7,930 nt of DNA from an uncultured Lachnospiraceae bacterium (GTDB taxonomy: Bacteria; Bacillota; Clostridia; Lachnospirales; Lachnospiraceae), in the NCBI GenBank assembly GCA_958446555.1, contig CAUCWU010000097.1, forward strand, positions 1-7,930, given 5' to 3'. Below the pieces are notes generated by a model that saw only the letters and a list, made by a program, of their open reading frames with translations, searched no databases and had not been told where the DNA came from. The position numbers and the translations under genes are program-made. Below, one piece after another: positions 1 through 6,029 of the stretch (positions are counted from its first letter, which is position 1; the number at the start of each line of letters is the position of its first letter).

Positions 1-20
1 TTTAAACTCAAATTTTCCAT
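1..20 (-). CDS. possible 5' end of a further minus-strand gene, cut by window edge
   Basis: Reading the minus strand past the purH 3' hairpin, an ATG at 18-20 follows an AAAGGA Shine-Dalgarno-like hexamer (32-37) with an 11-nt gap, and opens a frame reading MENLSL before the window ends. Six codons are far too few to assign a function. If real, the gene lies 73 nt downstream of purH in the same direction, so the hairpin at 42-75 would sit between two co-oriented genes and could act as a terminator or partial attenuator. The start/RBS pairing could be chance. Confidence 0.3.
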
Positions 21-41
21 ACGTTACTTGTTCCTTTACAG

Positions 42-75
42 AAAGGAGATGCTGCCTGTTCGCAGCACCTCCTTT
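42..75 (-). terminator. hairpin terminator downstream of purH
   Basis: Inverted repeat beginning 18 nt beyond the purH stop. A 7-bp arm (42-48 with 69-75) and a 6-bp arm (50-55 with 62-67) are separated by one A/C mismatch and enclose a 6-nt loop. On the minus strand the stem ends in CTCCTTTCTGT, giving only a short, interrupted U tract, so termination may be incomplete. The minus-strand 5' arm contains AAAGGAGG, which resembles a ribosome site but is locked in the stem and is not followed by a start codon. Confidence 0.7.
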
Positions 76-93
76 GGTACTTCCTTTTTATTT

Positions 94-1659
94 TTAGTGC
101 TTAAAGTGTCTCATTCCTGTGAACACCATAGCAATTCCATATTCGTTGCACTTATCAATGCACTCTTGATCGCGGATGGATCCGCCTGGCTGAATAATCG
201 CAGTGATACCTGCCTTATGAGCAGCTTCTACATTATCAGCAAATGGGAAATACGCATCAGATGCCAAAACAGCACCCTTGGTTGCGTCCGGTCCAATCAG
301 CTCGTTTGCATGCTCAAAACACTGCTCGATTGCCCATACACGGTTTACCTGTCCAGGTCCAATACCAACTGTCTGCAGATCCTTTGCAACAGCAATACCA
401 TTGGATTTTACAAACTTAACAACCTTCCATGCAAAGAGCAGATCTTCCATTTCCTTCTCAGTTGGAGCTTTCTCGGTGACAACCTTTACATCACCGTCAA
501 GAAGCTTGCTGTCGATATTCTGAACAATCAGACCGCCATTTACTTTCTTTAAGTCAAGTGCAGATGCCGGCTGCTTCTCGCTGATATCAGCAAGCTTTAA
601 CACGCGGACATTTCTCATAGAACCGTCCTTCTTAAAGCTTAACATCTTCAGAGCTCCCTCTGTGTAAGACGGAGCGACAATAACCTCAAGGAACATGGAT
701 TTCATATCCTTTGCGATTGTCTCGTTGATCTCGCGATTAGAAACAACAATACCACCATAGATGGATACCTTATCTGCTGCGAATGCCTTCTTCCATGCCT
801 CCTCAATTGTATCAGCACTTCCGACACCGCACGGATTTCCATGCTTGCAAGCGACAACAGTTGGCTCGGTAAACTCCTTAAGAAGCTCCAATGCACCATT
901 TGTATCGTTGATGTTGTTGAAGGACAATGCCTTTCCATTTAACTGCTCAGCATCGACAAGAGAACCCTTCTTCTTACCGATCTCGCGGTAGAATGCAGCC
1001 TTCTGGTGCGGGTTCTCACCGTAGCGCATATCCTCAACCTTCTCGAAGGTCATTGTAAGTGTCTGAGGTAAGCTGTCATCGCCGCGCTCTTTCTTCAGAT
1101 AATCGGCAATCATCGTGTCGTAGCTGGAGGTATGCATAAATACCTTCTGCATCAGATAAAACTTAGTATCTAGACTTACCTGTCCGTCTGCCTTAAGCTC
1201 AGCTAACACTTTCTCATAATCAGAAGGATCAGTGACAACGGCAACATCCTGATAGTTCTTTGCAGCAGCGCGCAGCATAGTTGGTCCACCGATATCGATA
1301 TTTTCAACAGCCTCAGCTCTGGTAACACCGTCCTTTAAAATAGTAGCCTTAAATGGATATAGGTTTACAATTACCAAATCAATCGGTTCAATTCCAAGCT
1401 CCTGTAGCTGCTTCATATGCTCTGGGTTAGAACGCATTGCAAGAAGTCCTGCATGCACTGCCGGATGCAGTGTCTTTACTCTGCCATCAAGACATTCCGG
1501 AAAACCTGTAAGATCAGAAATCTCCATCGCCTTTACACCGGCCTCTGTTAACCTCTTATAGGTTCCTCCTGTTGAAATAAGTTCGATCCCAAGCGCCTCC
1601 AGCTCTTTTGCCAGTTCCACTACGCCTGTCTTGTCTGATACACTGATTAATGCTCTCAT
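94..1659 (-). CDS. purH: bifunctional AICAR formyltransferase / IMP cyclohydrolase PurH
   Basis: Catalyses the last two steps of de novo purine synthesis in the cytosol: formylation of AICAR by 10-formyl-THF, then ring closure of FAICAR to IMP. The 521-aa product is full length for the family. The N-terminal MGS-like cyclohydrolase domain (about 1-195) has SDKTG near residue 8, KTLHP at 62-66, NLYPF at 99-103, ENIDIGGP around 119-126 and AAAKN at 131-135, so equivalents of the family's Lys/Tyr/Asp/Lys active site appear to be K62, Y101, D122 and K134. The C-terminal transformylase domain has RYGENPHQ at 212-219, the catalytic Lys-His pair K272-H273 in CKHGNPCG, and GSIRDQE near 493. An in-frame extension to a TTG at 1734 exists, but the ATG at 1659 is preferred: AAGGAG lies 6 nt upstream and homologous PurH proteins begin at this point. 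The gene has its own predicted promoter and a leader of about 160 nt, and is separated from purMND. Confidence 0.97.
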   Translation of the reverse strand: MRALISVSDKTGVVELAKELEALGIELISTGGTYKRLTEAGVKAMEISDLTGFPECLDGRVKTLHPAVHAGLLAMRSNPEHMKQLQELGIEPIDLVIVNLYPFKATILKDGVTRAEAVENIDIGGPTMLRAAAKNYQDVAVVTDPSDYEKVLAELKADGQVSLDTKFYLMQKVFMHTSSYDTMIADYLKKERGDDSLPQTLTMTFEKVEDMRYGENPHQKAAFYREIGKKKGSLVDAEQLNGKALSFNNINDTNGALELLKEFTEPTVVACKHGNPCGVGSADTIEEAWKKAFAADKVSIYGGIVVSNREINETIAKDMKSMFLEVIVAPSYTEGALKMLSFKKDGSMRNVRVLKLADISEKQPASALDLKKVNGGLIVQNIDSKLLDGDVKVVTEKAPTEKEMEDLLFAWKVVKFVKSNGIAVAKDLQTVGIGPGQVNRVWAIEQCFEHANELIGPDATKGAVLASDAYFPFADNVEAAHKAGITAIIQPGGSIRDQECIDKCNEYGIAMVFTGMRHFKH

Positions 1660-1665
1660 TGTCCT

Positions 1666-1671
1666 CTCCTT
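1666..1671 (-). promoter_or_regulatory. ribosome binding site fixing the purH start
   Basis: AAGGAG on the minus strand, 6 nt before the ATG at 1659. The alternative upstream TTG at 1734 has no comparable site, so this decides the start. Confidence 0.85.
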
Positions 1672-1712
1672 CGTTTCAACTGCGTATTCAATTAAGATAT
1701 TTATAACATTCG

Positions 1713-1728
1713 GATTCGCTGATTCGCT
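1713..1728. repeat. tandem 8-bp direct repeat in the purH leader
   Basis: GATTCGCT occurs twice, head to tail, at 1713-1720 and 1721-1728. It lies in the untranslated region between the leader hairpin and the purH ribosome site. Overlapping it on the minus strand is AATCCGAATGTT, which loosely resembles a Bacillus PurR half site (core CCGAAC). Function unknown; two copies this short may be chance. Confidence 0.4.
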
Positions 1729-1758
1729 TTGCAAAACGCTGCATCCTCATGTTTTTCT

Positions 1759-1817
1759 GGGTCTCAAAGTGGTAATCTTCCTCATGCAAGCATGATTAGC
1801 TTATGACTTTTCGACCC
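1759..1817 (-). other. long imperfect hairpin at the 5' end of the predicted purH transcript
   Basis: Four nested arms pair in register on the plus strand: GGGTC 1759-1763 with GACCC 1813-1817; AAAGT 1766-1770 with ACTTT 1806-1810; TAAT 1773-1776 with ATTA 1795-1798; CATGC 1783-1787 with GCATG 1790-1794. A symmetric 2x2 internal loop lies between the first two arms, and larger asymmetric loops follow. The element begins about 12 nt after the predicted purH -10 box, so it would form almost at the transcript's 5' end. No U tract follows on either strand, which argues against a simple terminator. I do not match it to a riboswitch class I know. It could be a regulatory leader, an mRNA-stabilising stem or a protein site. 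Confidence 0.6.
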
Positions 1818-1828
1818 TAGTATCATTT

Positions 1829-1857
1829 ATTATTGCACAAAATTCATCATAATGCAA
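1829..1857 (-). promoter_or_regulatory. predicted sigma-A promoter for purH
   Basis: On the minus strand, TTGCAT (1852-1857) is followed after exactly 17 nt by AATAAT (1829-1834). Transcription would begin near 1821-1823, giving a leader of about 160 nt that includes the hairpin at 1759-1817. The boxes match consensus at 4/6 and 5/6 and the spacing is ideal, but no experiment supports it. Confidence 0.55.
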
Positions 1858-1884
1858 GTGGAAAACAGGCGAATCTGGTTTTGG

Positions 1885-1895
1885 ATTGATTCAAT
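1885..1895. promoter_or_regulatory. small palindrome between divergent promoters
   Basis: ATTGA-T-TCAAT is a perfect 11-bp palindrome directly upstream of the plus-strand -35 box (1898) and about 28 bp behind the minus-strand purH -35 box. A weaker dyad with a one-base bulge (AAAAC.AG / CTGGTTTT, 1862-1882) lies beside it. The position suits a shared regulator site, but a palindrome of this size in AT-rich DNA can be chance. Confidence 0.3.
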
Positions 1896-1897
1896 AC

Positions 1898-1926
1898 TTG
1901 ATTATACAGACAGTTTGCTGTACAAT
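1898..1926 (+). promoter_or_regulatory. predicted sigma-A promoter for the nucleoside-hydrolase-like gene
   Basis: TTGATT (1898-1903), a 17-nt spacer, then TACAAT (1921-1926). Transcription would start near 1932-1934, leaving a 5' UTR of about 60 nt before the ATG at 1992. It is back to back with the predicted purH promoter, with about 40 bp between the two -35 boxes. Confidence 0.65.
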
Positions 1927-1937
1927 ATCAGTATTGT
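1922..1937. promoter_or_regulatory. inverted repeat over the -10 box and start site (candidate operator)
   Basis: ACAATA-TCAG-TATTGT: two perfect 6-bp arms with a 4-nt centre. The left arm contains most of the -10 hexamer and the right arm covers the expected transcription start. ACAG-TTTG-CTGT (1910-1921) is a second small dyad abutting it in the spacer. Placement over -10/+1 is typical of repressor operators. The cognate regulator is unknown. Confidence 0.4.
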
Positions 1938-1991
1938 TATAACAGTTTCTTTGATATTTAAACAAAAAAAGTTTGTAGGAGGTATTACAAT

Positions 1992-2870
1992 ATGGTTGCA
2001 TTTGAGTTTCCTGAAGAAACAAAACTGGATGTCATTGTGACATTTGATACGAAAAGCCATTCTGATGATGCATATGCACTCACTTATGCATTGCTGAGCA
2101 GCCGTCTTCGCGTACTTGGCATTATTGCGACACGCTTTAATCAATCAGATAGTGTTTCCCAGAGCCGTAAGGCTGCTTTACATCTGGAGTCTTTGTTGAA
2201 GAGTCAGACACCAGTATACGATGGTTTTCCTGATTATTTTGAGGAAAATTCTGAAAATCAAGCGCTTTCTGACGGTGTAAAATTTTTAATTGAGCAGGCA
2301 TCCCAAAAGCCGGTGACAGTTCTGTGTATGACTGTTTTGACTGATATCGCGTTTGCGATCCACGCATGCCCTTCCATCGTTCCAAATATTCGTATCGTTT
2401 GGGCCGGAGGTGGTGCTTACCCGAAGGGTGCTCAATATGAGCCAAACATTATCAATGACCGTGAAGCGGCCAACTTTGTCCTTCAAAGTGGTGTGGAATT
2501 TTTCCAGATTCCGAAGAATGTCTATCGTATGTTTAATGTCTCCTTTAGTGAACTTTTCTTAAAGGTAAAGCCATACGGTGAGCTTGGTGAATATCTCTAT
2601 AATTTGATCATCGAGCGTGCAATGGACAAAAAACGTCCACTTCGAACTGGTTGCTACTGGGTACTTGGTAATCTTGCAATTATTGGTGCTGTGCTTTGCG
2701 AATGGAATTTTTGCTTAGAAGAGCGCCCAGCTCCGTCATTTACACGTCACTGTGTCTATATGGATGTTGGCACTCATGAAAAAATCAATGTATTTAAAGA
2801 TATTGATACACGCTTTATTTTGGAAGATTTCTTTGCAAAAGTACAGATTTTTTCGATGGAAGAAAACTGA
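1992..2870 (+). CDS. nucleoside-hydrolase-fold protein with altered active-site residues
   Basis: A 292-aa protein of the inosine-uridine nucleoside hydrolase family, whose active members hydrolyse the N-glycosidic bond of nucleosides using a Ca2+ bound by aspartates. Family features seen: an N-terminal strand and metal loop (VTFDTKSHSDDAYAL, 16-30, aligning with the usual DTDPGxDDAxAL), the central VLTDIA segment (115-120, usually PLTNLA), GGGAYPKG (139-146), and EPNIIND-REAANFVL (150-164), equivalent to EFN..DPEAA. Oddities: the Asp before Pro in the metal loop, a Ca2+ ligand and proposed general base, is K21; and GCYWVLGN (220-227) has N227 where related proteins have the Ca2+-binding Asp. 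D25 and D26 remain. Activity on nucleosides is therefore doubtful, and a pseudoenzyme or a different ligand is possible. No signal peptide is evident, so it is probably cytosolic. AGGAGG at 1977-1982, 9 nt before the ATG, supports the start. It is divergent from purH and has its own promoter and terminator. Confidence 0.85.
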   Translation: MVAFEFPEETKLDVIVTFDTKSHSDDAYALTYALLSSRLRVLGIIATRFNQSDSVSQSRKAALHLESLLKSQTPVYDGFPDYFEENSENQALSDGVKFLIEQASQKPVTVLCMTVLTDIAFAIHACPSIVPNIRIVWAGGGAYPKGAQYEPNIINDREAANFVLQSGVEFFQIPKNVYRMFNVSFSELFLKVKPYGELGEYLYNLIIERAMDKKRPLRTGCYWVLGNLAIIGAVLCEWNFCLEERPAPSFTRHCVYMDVGTHEKINVFKDIDTRFILEDFFAKVQIFSMEEN

Positions 2871-2895
2871 TAAAAGTCTGATAAAGATAAAAGAG

Positions 2896-2927
2896 AAGGG
2901 ATTTCGCAAATCGCGAAATCCCTTTTT
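2896..2927 (+). terminator. strong rho-independent terminator, convergent site
   Basis: A perfect 12-bp stem (2896-2907 with 2913-2924) with a 5-nt loop runs into five T residues (2923-2927), 25 nt after the plus-strand stop. On the minus strand the same stem is followed by TTCTCTTTTATC, so it can plausibly also terminate the membrane-protein gene arriving from the other side (stop at 2980). Confidence 0.93.
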
Positions 2928-2979
2928 GTTACGATTGATATGATGTCAATGAACGACTTTTAAGCCTTTTTCTCTGAAA

Positions 2980-4557
2980 TCAAATATCTTTGAAATCGGT
3001 TAAGGTGAAGTCGTCATCATCATCGTCGTCTGTATAAAATTCTGGAGTTGTGCTCTCTACCTCGATGAAATCATCTGCTACTGGAGACTCCTCTGCTGCA
3101 TGAAGGCTGTTTAACTGCTCACTGATCTTGTCGATATCAGCTGCTGCAACCTTAGATGACTCAGTCGCCTTTGTGTTCTCAGAAAGGCTATCAAGCTCAC
3201 CTACATGGGTAACACCTGCTGCCGGAGCCTTATCAAATACCTTGGTCTCACTGGATGGACGTGTTGCTGTCGGTGCTACTGGGCGCTTTGCTCTTGGAGC
3301 GGCTGTGTTTGGTCTTGCCTGACGAGGCTGTCTTGGAGCAGCTGTCTCTGGCTGTCTAGCAGATCTTGTCTGAGTTCCAGTTGGTCTTGCAGACTGGCTT
3401 CTCACTGGTCTAGCTCCCTGCGGACGCTCAGAAGTTTCTTTTGATACACGAGTAACCTTGGATGTGGTTGTGCTCTTCTCAAAACCGCTGTCAGCACTCT
3501 TTTGAACACGGCGTACACGGGAAGTTCCCTCCTCGCGACCTTCGGTCATTCTGGTATCGCCCATCTCATCTCTTCTAACTCTTCTGGTAGATGGCTGAGC
3601 GTTTCTTGGTCTTGCCTGTTGAGCACGTGTCTTTGCTGCACTTTCAAGCTCAGATACCTGCTTCTTTGCCTTCTTTAATTTAGAAGACTTGGAGATCATG
3701 CGGATAAAGAATACAAGCATTAAGAAGGTGACAACGCCAAGAGCGACAACGCCAATTAAGCCATAAGTTTTTACTTTATCCTTTAAGTTGTTGTAATTTT
3801 GCTGCTGCATTGATGCAGAATTGTTTAACTTTGCAATTTCCTCGCTGTCCTGAGAAGACATTGAATTATAGCTGTCCTGAAGACTAGAAAGTTCGTCACT
3901 TAAGCTGGATGCCTGTGCCTGAAGCTCGCTGTCTGGATCTGCTACAAAGCGAAGGCAGCTTCCGTTAGAACCGTCAAAACGGTAGAATCCCTGATTACCG
4001 TCTGAATCCATCGCGTAGATCAGATACATATTGGAATCGCCAGCCTGAGAGTTAAACCATGCCGGAACAATACGACCACTGACATTAATATCAACACGCT
4101 CATATCCACTTGGAACAGTTACGTCACTATTCGGAAGAATAATTGCGTAAGAGGTTGTCACGGAAGTGAAATCAACATAAGGAATTGCCTGATCAAGTTC
4201 CTCATTATATACATACCATACGATACTGGAATCGTCCTGTACAACTGGAAGTAAATATAAACCAGTTGCTGTCTTTGCTGCATTGCAAACAGCTCCGTGA
4301 TAGGTATATGTAATCTGCTCTGAATTTGCCGGAAGTGTCACTCCGTCAAGTGATTGTGCAATATTTAACTCCTGTGTACCATCTGTCTGTGCAGTTTCTT
4401 CACTTGCTGCATCGACGGATTCTGCACTGGTCTCTTCTCCGGTCTCAGCCGAAGTTTCCACTGATTCAGTTGCCACTTCATCAGCGTAACAAACCGTTGC
4501 TGCCGGAACAGCTACGGTCATGCATGCTGCTACAAACAGCCCTGCAAAACGTCTCAT
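2980..4557 (-). CDS. single-pass membrane protein: signal peptide, outer domain, coiled coil, TM, low-complexity cytoplasmic tail
   Basis: Not recognised as a named family. The 525-aa product from the preferred start reads: signal peptide 1-25 (MRRF, hydrophobic core, likely cleavage after VCYA); Glu/Ser/Thr/Ala-rich linker 26-62; a compact, Tyr/Val-rich predicted extracellular domain about 63-207 with its only two cysteines at C91 and C201 (possible disulfide) and a GFYRFDG motif at 190-196; Gln/Ser/Leu-rich probable coiled coil about 209-262; transmembrane helix about 265-287; then Lys/Arg-rich residues, fitting an outside-N, inside-C orientation. The tail contains a short helical stretch to about 315, a basic Arg/Pro/Ala/Thr-rich disordered region (about 315-435) with repeated ARP and RVRR motifs, and an acidic end with seven consecutive Asp (510-516). 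An upstream in-frame ATG at 4596 has no ribosome site, while the chosen ATG has GGAGG 8 nt upstream and begins a proper signal peptide. It has its own promoter and terminator, so neighbouring pur genes do not imply a purine role. Confidence 0.85.
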   Translation of the reverse strand: MRRFAGLFVAACMTVAVPAATVCYADEVATESVETSAETGEETSAESVDAASEETAQTDGTQELNIAQSLDGVTLPANSEQITYTYHGAVCNAAKTATGLYLLPVVQDDSSIVWYVYNEELDQAIPYVDFTSVTTSYAIILPNSDVTVPSGYERVDINVSGRIVPAWFNSQAGDSNMYLIYAMDSDGNQGFYRFDGSNGSCLRFVADPDSELQAQASSLSDELSSLQDSYNSMSSQDSEEIAKLNNSASMQQQNYNNLKDKVKTYGLIGVVALGVVTFLMLVFFIRMISKSSKLKKAKKQVSELESAAKTRAQQARPRNAQPSTRRVRRDEMGDTRMTEGREEGTSRVRRVQKSADSGFEKSTTTSKVTRVSKETSERPQGARPVRSQSARPTGTQTRSARQPETAAPRQPRQARPNTAAPRAKRPVAPTATRPSSETKVFDKAPAAGVTHVGELDSLSENTKATESSKVAAADIDKISEQLNSLHAAEESPVADDFIEVESTTPEFYTDDDDDDDFTLTDFKDI

Positions 4558-4565
4558 GTTTCCAT

Positions 4566-4570
4566 CCTCC
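4566..4570 (-). promoter_or_regulatory. ribosome binding site fixing the membrane-protein start
   Basis: GGAGG on the minus strand, 8 nt before the ATG at 4557. It lies inside the longer reading frame that begins at 4596, which lacks such a site. This makes the MRRFAGLF start, with a canonical signal peptide, the better choice. Confidence 0.8.
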
Positions 4571-4625
4571 AAATCATCTGTTCTTTTTTGTTGCATTGTT
4601 CTATCAACATTTACCGTACCTATCT

Positions 4626-4654
4626 ATACTAAAGCACAAATTGGGTTCTGTCAA
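4626..4654 (-). promoter_or_regulatory. predicted sigma-A promoter for the membrane-protein gene
   Basis: On the minus strand a perfect consensus TTGACA (4649-4654), a 17-nt spacer and TAGTAT (4626-4631). Transcription would begin near 4619, about 62 nt before the ATG at 4557 and just past the purD terminator. This supports an independent unit rather than a continuation of the pur operon. Confidence 0.7.
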
Positions 4655-4680
4655 TAGATTTAAGAGAATTGAAAGGAACA

Positions 4681-4718
4681 AAAAAAGTACATCTGCCGGG
4701 TGACAGATGCACTTTTTT
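4681..4718 (-). terminator. bidirectional terminator at the end of purMND
   Basis: Hairpin 6 nt past the purD stop. CATCTG (4690-4695) pairs with CAGATG (4704-4709) around an 8-nt loop; after one A/C mismatch, AAAAAAGT (4681-4688) pairs with ACTTTTTT (4711-4718). The A and T tracts give a poly-U tail whichever strand is transcribed, seven residues long on the minus strand. Its clear job is to end the purM-purN-purD transcript. Confidence 0.9.
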
Positions 4719-4724
4719 GAAAAT

Positions 4725-5996
4725 TTAAGCTTCGTCAATCGCTTTTCCGATGTCGTGTCTCATATATTTATTATCAAATGAAATCCACTCGGTTGCCTGA
4801 TAAGCCTTTGCTCTTGCTTCCTTCAAATCCTTTCCGGTAGCAGTCACACCAAGCACTCTTCCACCGTTTGTCACAAAGGTATCGCCCTGCTTTTTTGTTC
4901 CTGCATGGAAGACAAAATAATCATTCTTGCCGTCAAATGCCTCAAGTCCAGAGATTGGAAGTCCCTTTTCATAGTGAACCGGATAGCCATCTGATGCCAA
5001 AACGACGCAGACAGCTGCATTGTCTTCAAACTGAAGATCAATGGTATCTAGTGTCTGGTCAATACAAGCCTCAAACAGATCCACAATGTCGTTTTTCATA
5101 CGAGGAAGAACAACCTGTGTCTCAGGGTCGCCAAATCTAGCATTGTACTCCAAAACCTTTGGTCCATCAGCAGTTAACATCAGTCCAAAGAAAATGATAC
5201 CCTGGAAGGTACGACCCTCTGCACGCATCGCATCGACAGTTGGCTGATAGATATGCTCTCTACAGTAGGCATCGACTTCTTTTGTGTAGAATGGGCTTGG
5301 TGAAAAGGTTCCCATACCACCAGTATTTAAGCCCTGATCGCCGTCCTTTGCACGCTTATGATCCTGAGCACTCGTCATCACGCGGTAGGTATTTCCATCT
5401 ACAAAAGTCAAAACAGATACTTCTCGACCAGTCATAAACTCCTCTACAACGATGGTATCGCCAGCAGAGCCAAACTGCTTGTCAAGCATCAGTGTCTTTA
5501 CACCTTCCATGGCTTCCTCTCTGGTGTTGCAGATCAGAACACCTTTTCCAAGAGCCAAACCATCAGCCTTTAATACGATTGGCATTTTAGCAGTCTTTAA
5601 ATACTCGATTGCTTCCTCTGGAGAATGGAAGTTTTCATATGCAGCAGTTGGAATGCTATACTTTTTCATCAGATCCTTTGAAAATGCCTTGGAACCCTCC
5701 AAAATTGCCGCATTCTTGCGAGGTCCAAAAACGCGAAGACCTCTTTTCTCGAATACATCAACAATACCTCCTACCAGTGGATCGTCCATACCTACAACAG
5801 TAAGGTCAATGCCGTTTTCTTCTGCGAAATCAGCAAGCTTGTCAAATTCCATCGCTGAAATCGGAACACACTCTGCAATCTCACCAATTCCGGCATTTCC
5901 CGGTGCACAATATAACTTTGTTACTTTCGGACTCTTGTTGAGCTTCCATGCAATTGCATGCTCTCTTCCGCCGCTTCCTATAATTAGTACCTTCAT
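4725..5996 (-). CDS. purD: phosphoribosylamine--glycine ligase (GAR synthetase) PurD
   Basis: ATP-dependent joining of phosphoribosylamine and glycine to give GAR, step 2 of IMP synthesis; a cytosolic ATP-grasp enzyme. At 423 aa it is full length. Visible motifs: GSGGREHA at 7-14 in the N-terminal domain; the ATP-grasp segment VLKADGLALGKGV at 141-153; DHKRAKDGDQGLNTGGMG at 212-229; the metal/ATP-binding EYNARFGDPETQ at 283-294; and NGGRVLGVTA at 377-386 in the C-terminal domain. The segment VVGMDDPLVGG (67-77) differs from the more usual VGPEAPLxxG, a conservative variation in a substrate-side loop with no sign of damage. The ATG at 5996 follows AAGGAAGG at 6008-6015 with a rather long 11-nt spacing. 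The gene is last in the purM-purN-purD unit, 33 nt after purN, with a terminator right after it. Confidence 0.98.
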   Translation of the reverse strand: MKVLIIGSGGREHAIAWKLNKSPKVTKLYCAPGNAGIGEIAECVPISAMEFDKLADFAEENGIDLTVVGMDDPLVGGIVDVFEKRGLRVFGPRKNAAILEGSKAFSKDLMKKYSIPTAAYENFHSPEEAIEYLKTAKMPIVLKADGLALGKGVLICNTREEAMEGVKTLMLDKQFGSAGDTIVVEEFMTGREVSVLTFVDGNTYRVMTSAQDHKRAKDGDQGLNTGGMGTFSPSPFYTKEVDAYCREHIYQPTVDAMRAEGRTFQGIIFFGLMLTADGPKVLEYNARFGDPETQVVLPRMKNDIVDLFEACIDQTLDTIDLQFEDNAAVCVVLASDGYPVHYEKGLPISGLEAFDGKNDYFVFHAGTKKQGDTFVTNGGRVLGVTATGKDLKEARAKAYQATEWISFDNKYMRHDIGKAIDEA

Positions 5997-6029
5997 ATTG
6001 CCTGCAACCTTCCTTTTTGTTTTATCTAG

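Noticed and set aside
28..552. Plus-strand open frame antisense to the purH 3' end
   Set aside because: It starts upstream of the purH hairpin and crosses it and the strongly conserved C-terminal PurH coding sequence. The composition is typical of a shadow frame, with no plausible domain.
1660..1734. N-terminal extension of purH to the TTG at 1734
   Set aside because: No ribosome site upstream, and the extension is not part of the PurH fold; the ATG at 1659 has AAGGAG at 6 nt.
1688..1750. 20-codon leader peptide ([12 protein letters not shown]...) in the purH leader
   Set aside because: The upstream AGAAAAAC has no Shine-Dalgarno match, the composition is unremarkable (no run of a regulatory amino acid), and it ends well before the purH ribosome site.
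1759..1817. ZTP (pfl) riboswitch upstream of purH
   Set aside because: The minus strand has GGGTCG near the expected 5' side, and ZTP riboswitches do regulate purH, but the conserved CCGCCUGGG-type segment is missing from the whole 1660-1820 region.
1660..1822. Guanine/adenine, PRPP/ppGpp or tetrahydrofolate riboswitch in the purH leader
   Set aside because: None of the conserved core strings of these classes could be found on the minus strand, and there is no terminator-like switch before the gene.
3003..3030. Asp codon run as a slippage-prone microsatellite causing phase variation
   Set aside because: The seven Asp codons mix GAT and GAC, so there is no perfect repeat of useful length, and it lies at the extreme C-terminus where a frameshift would change little.
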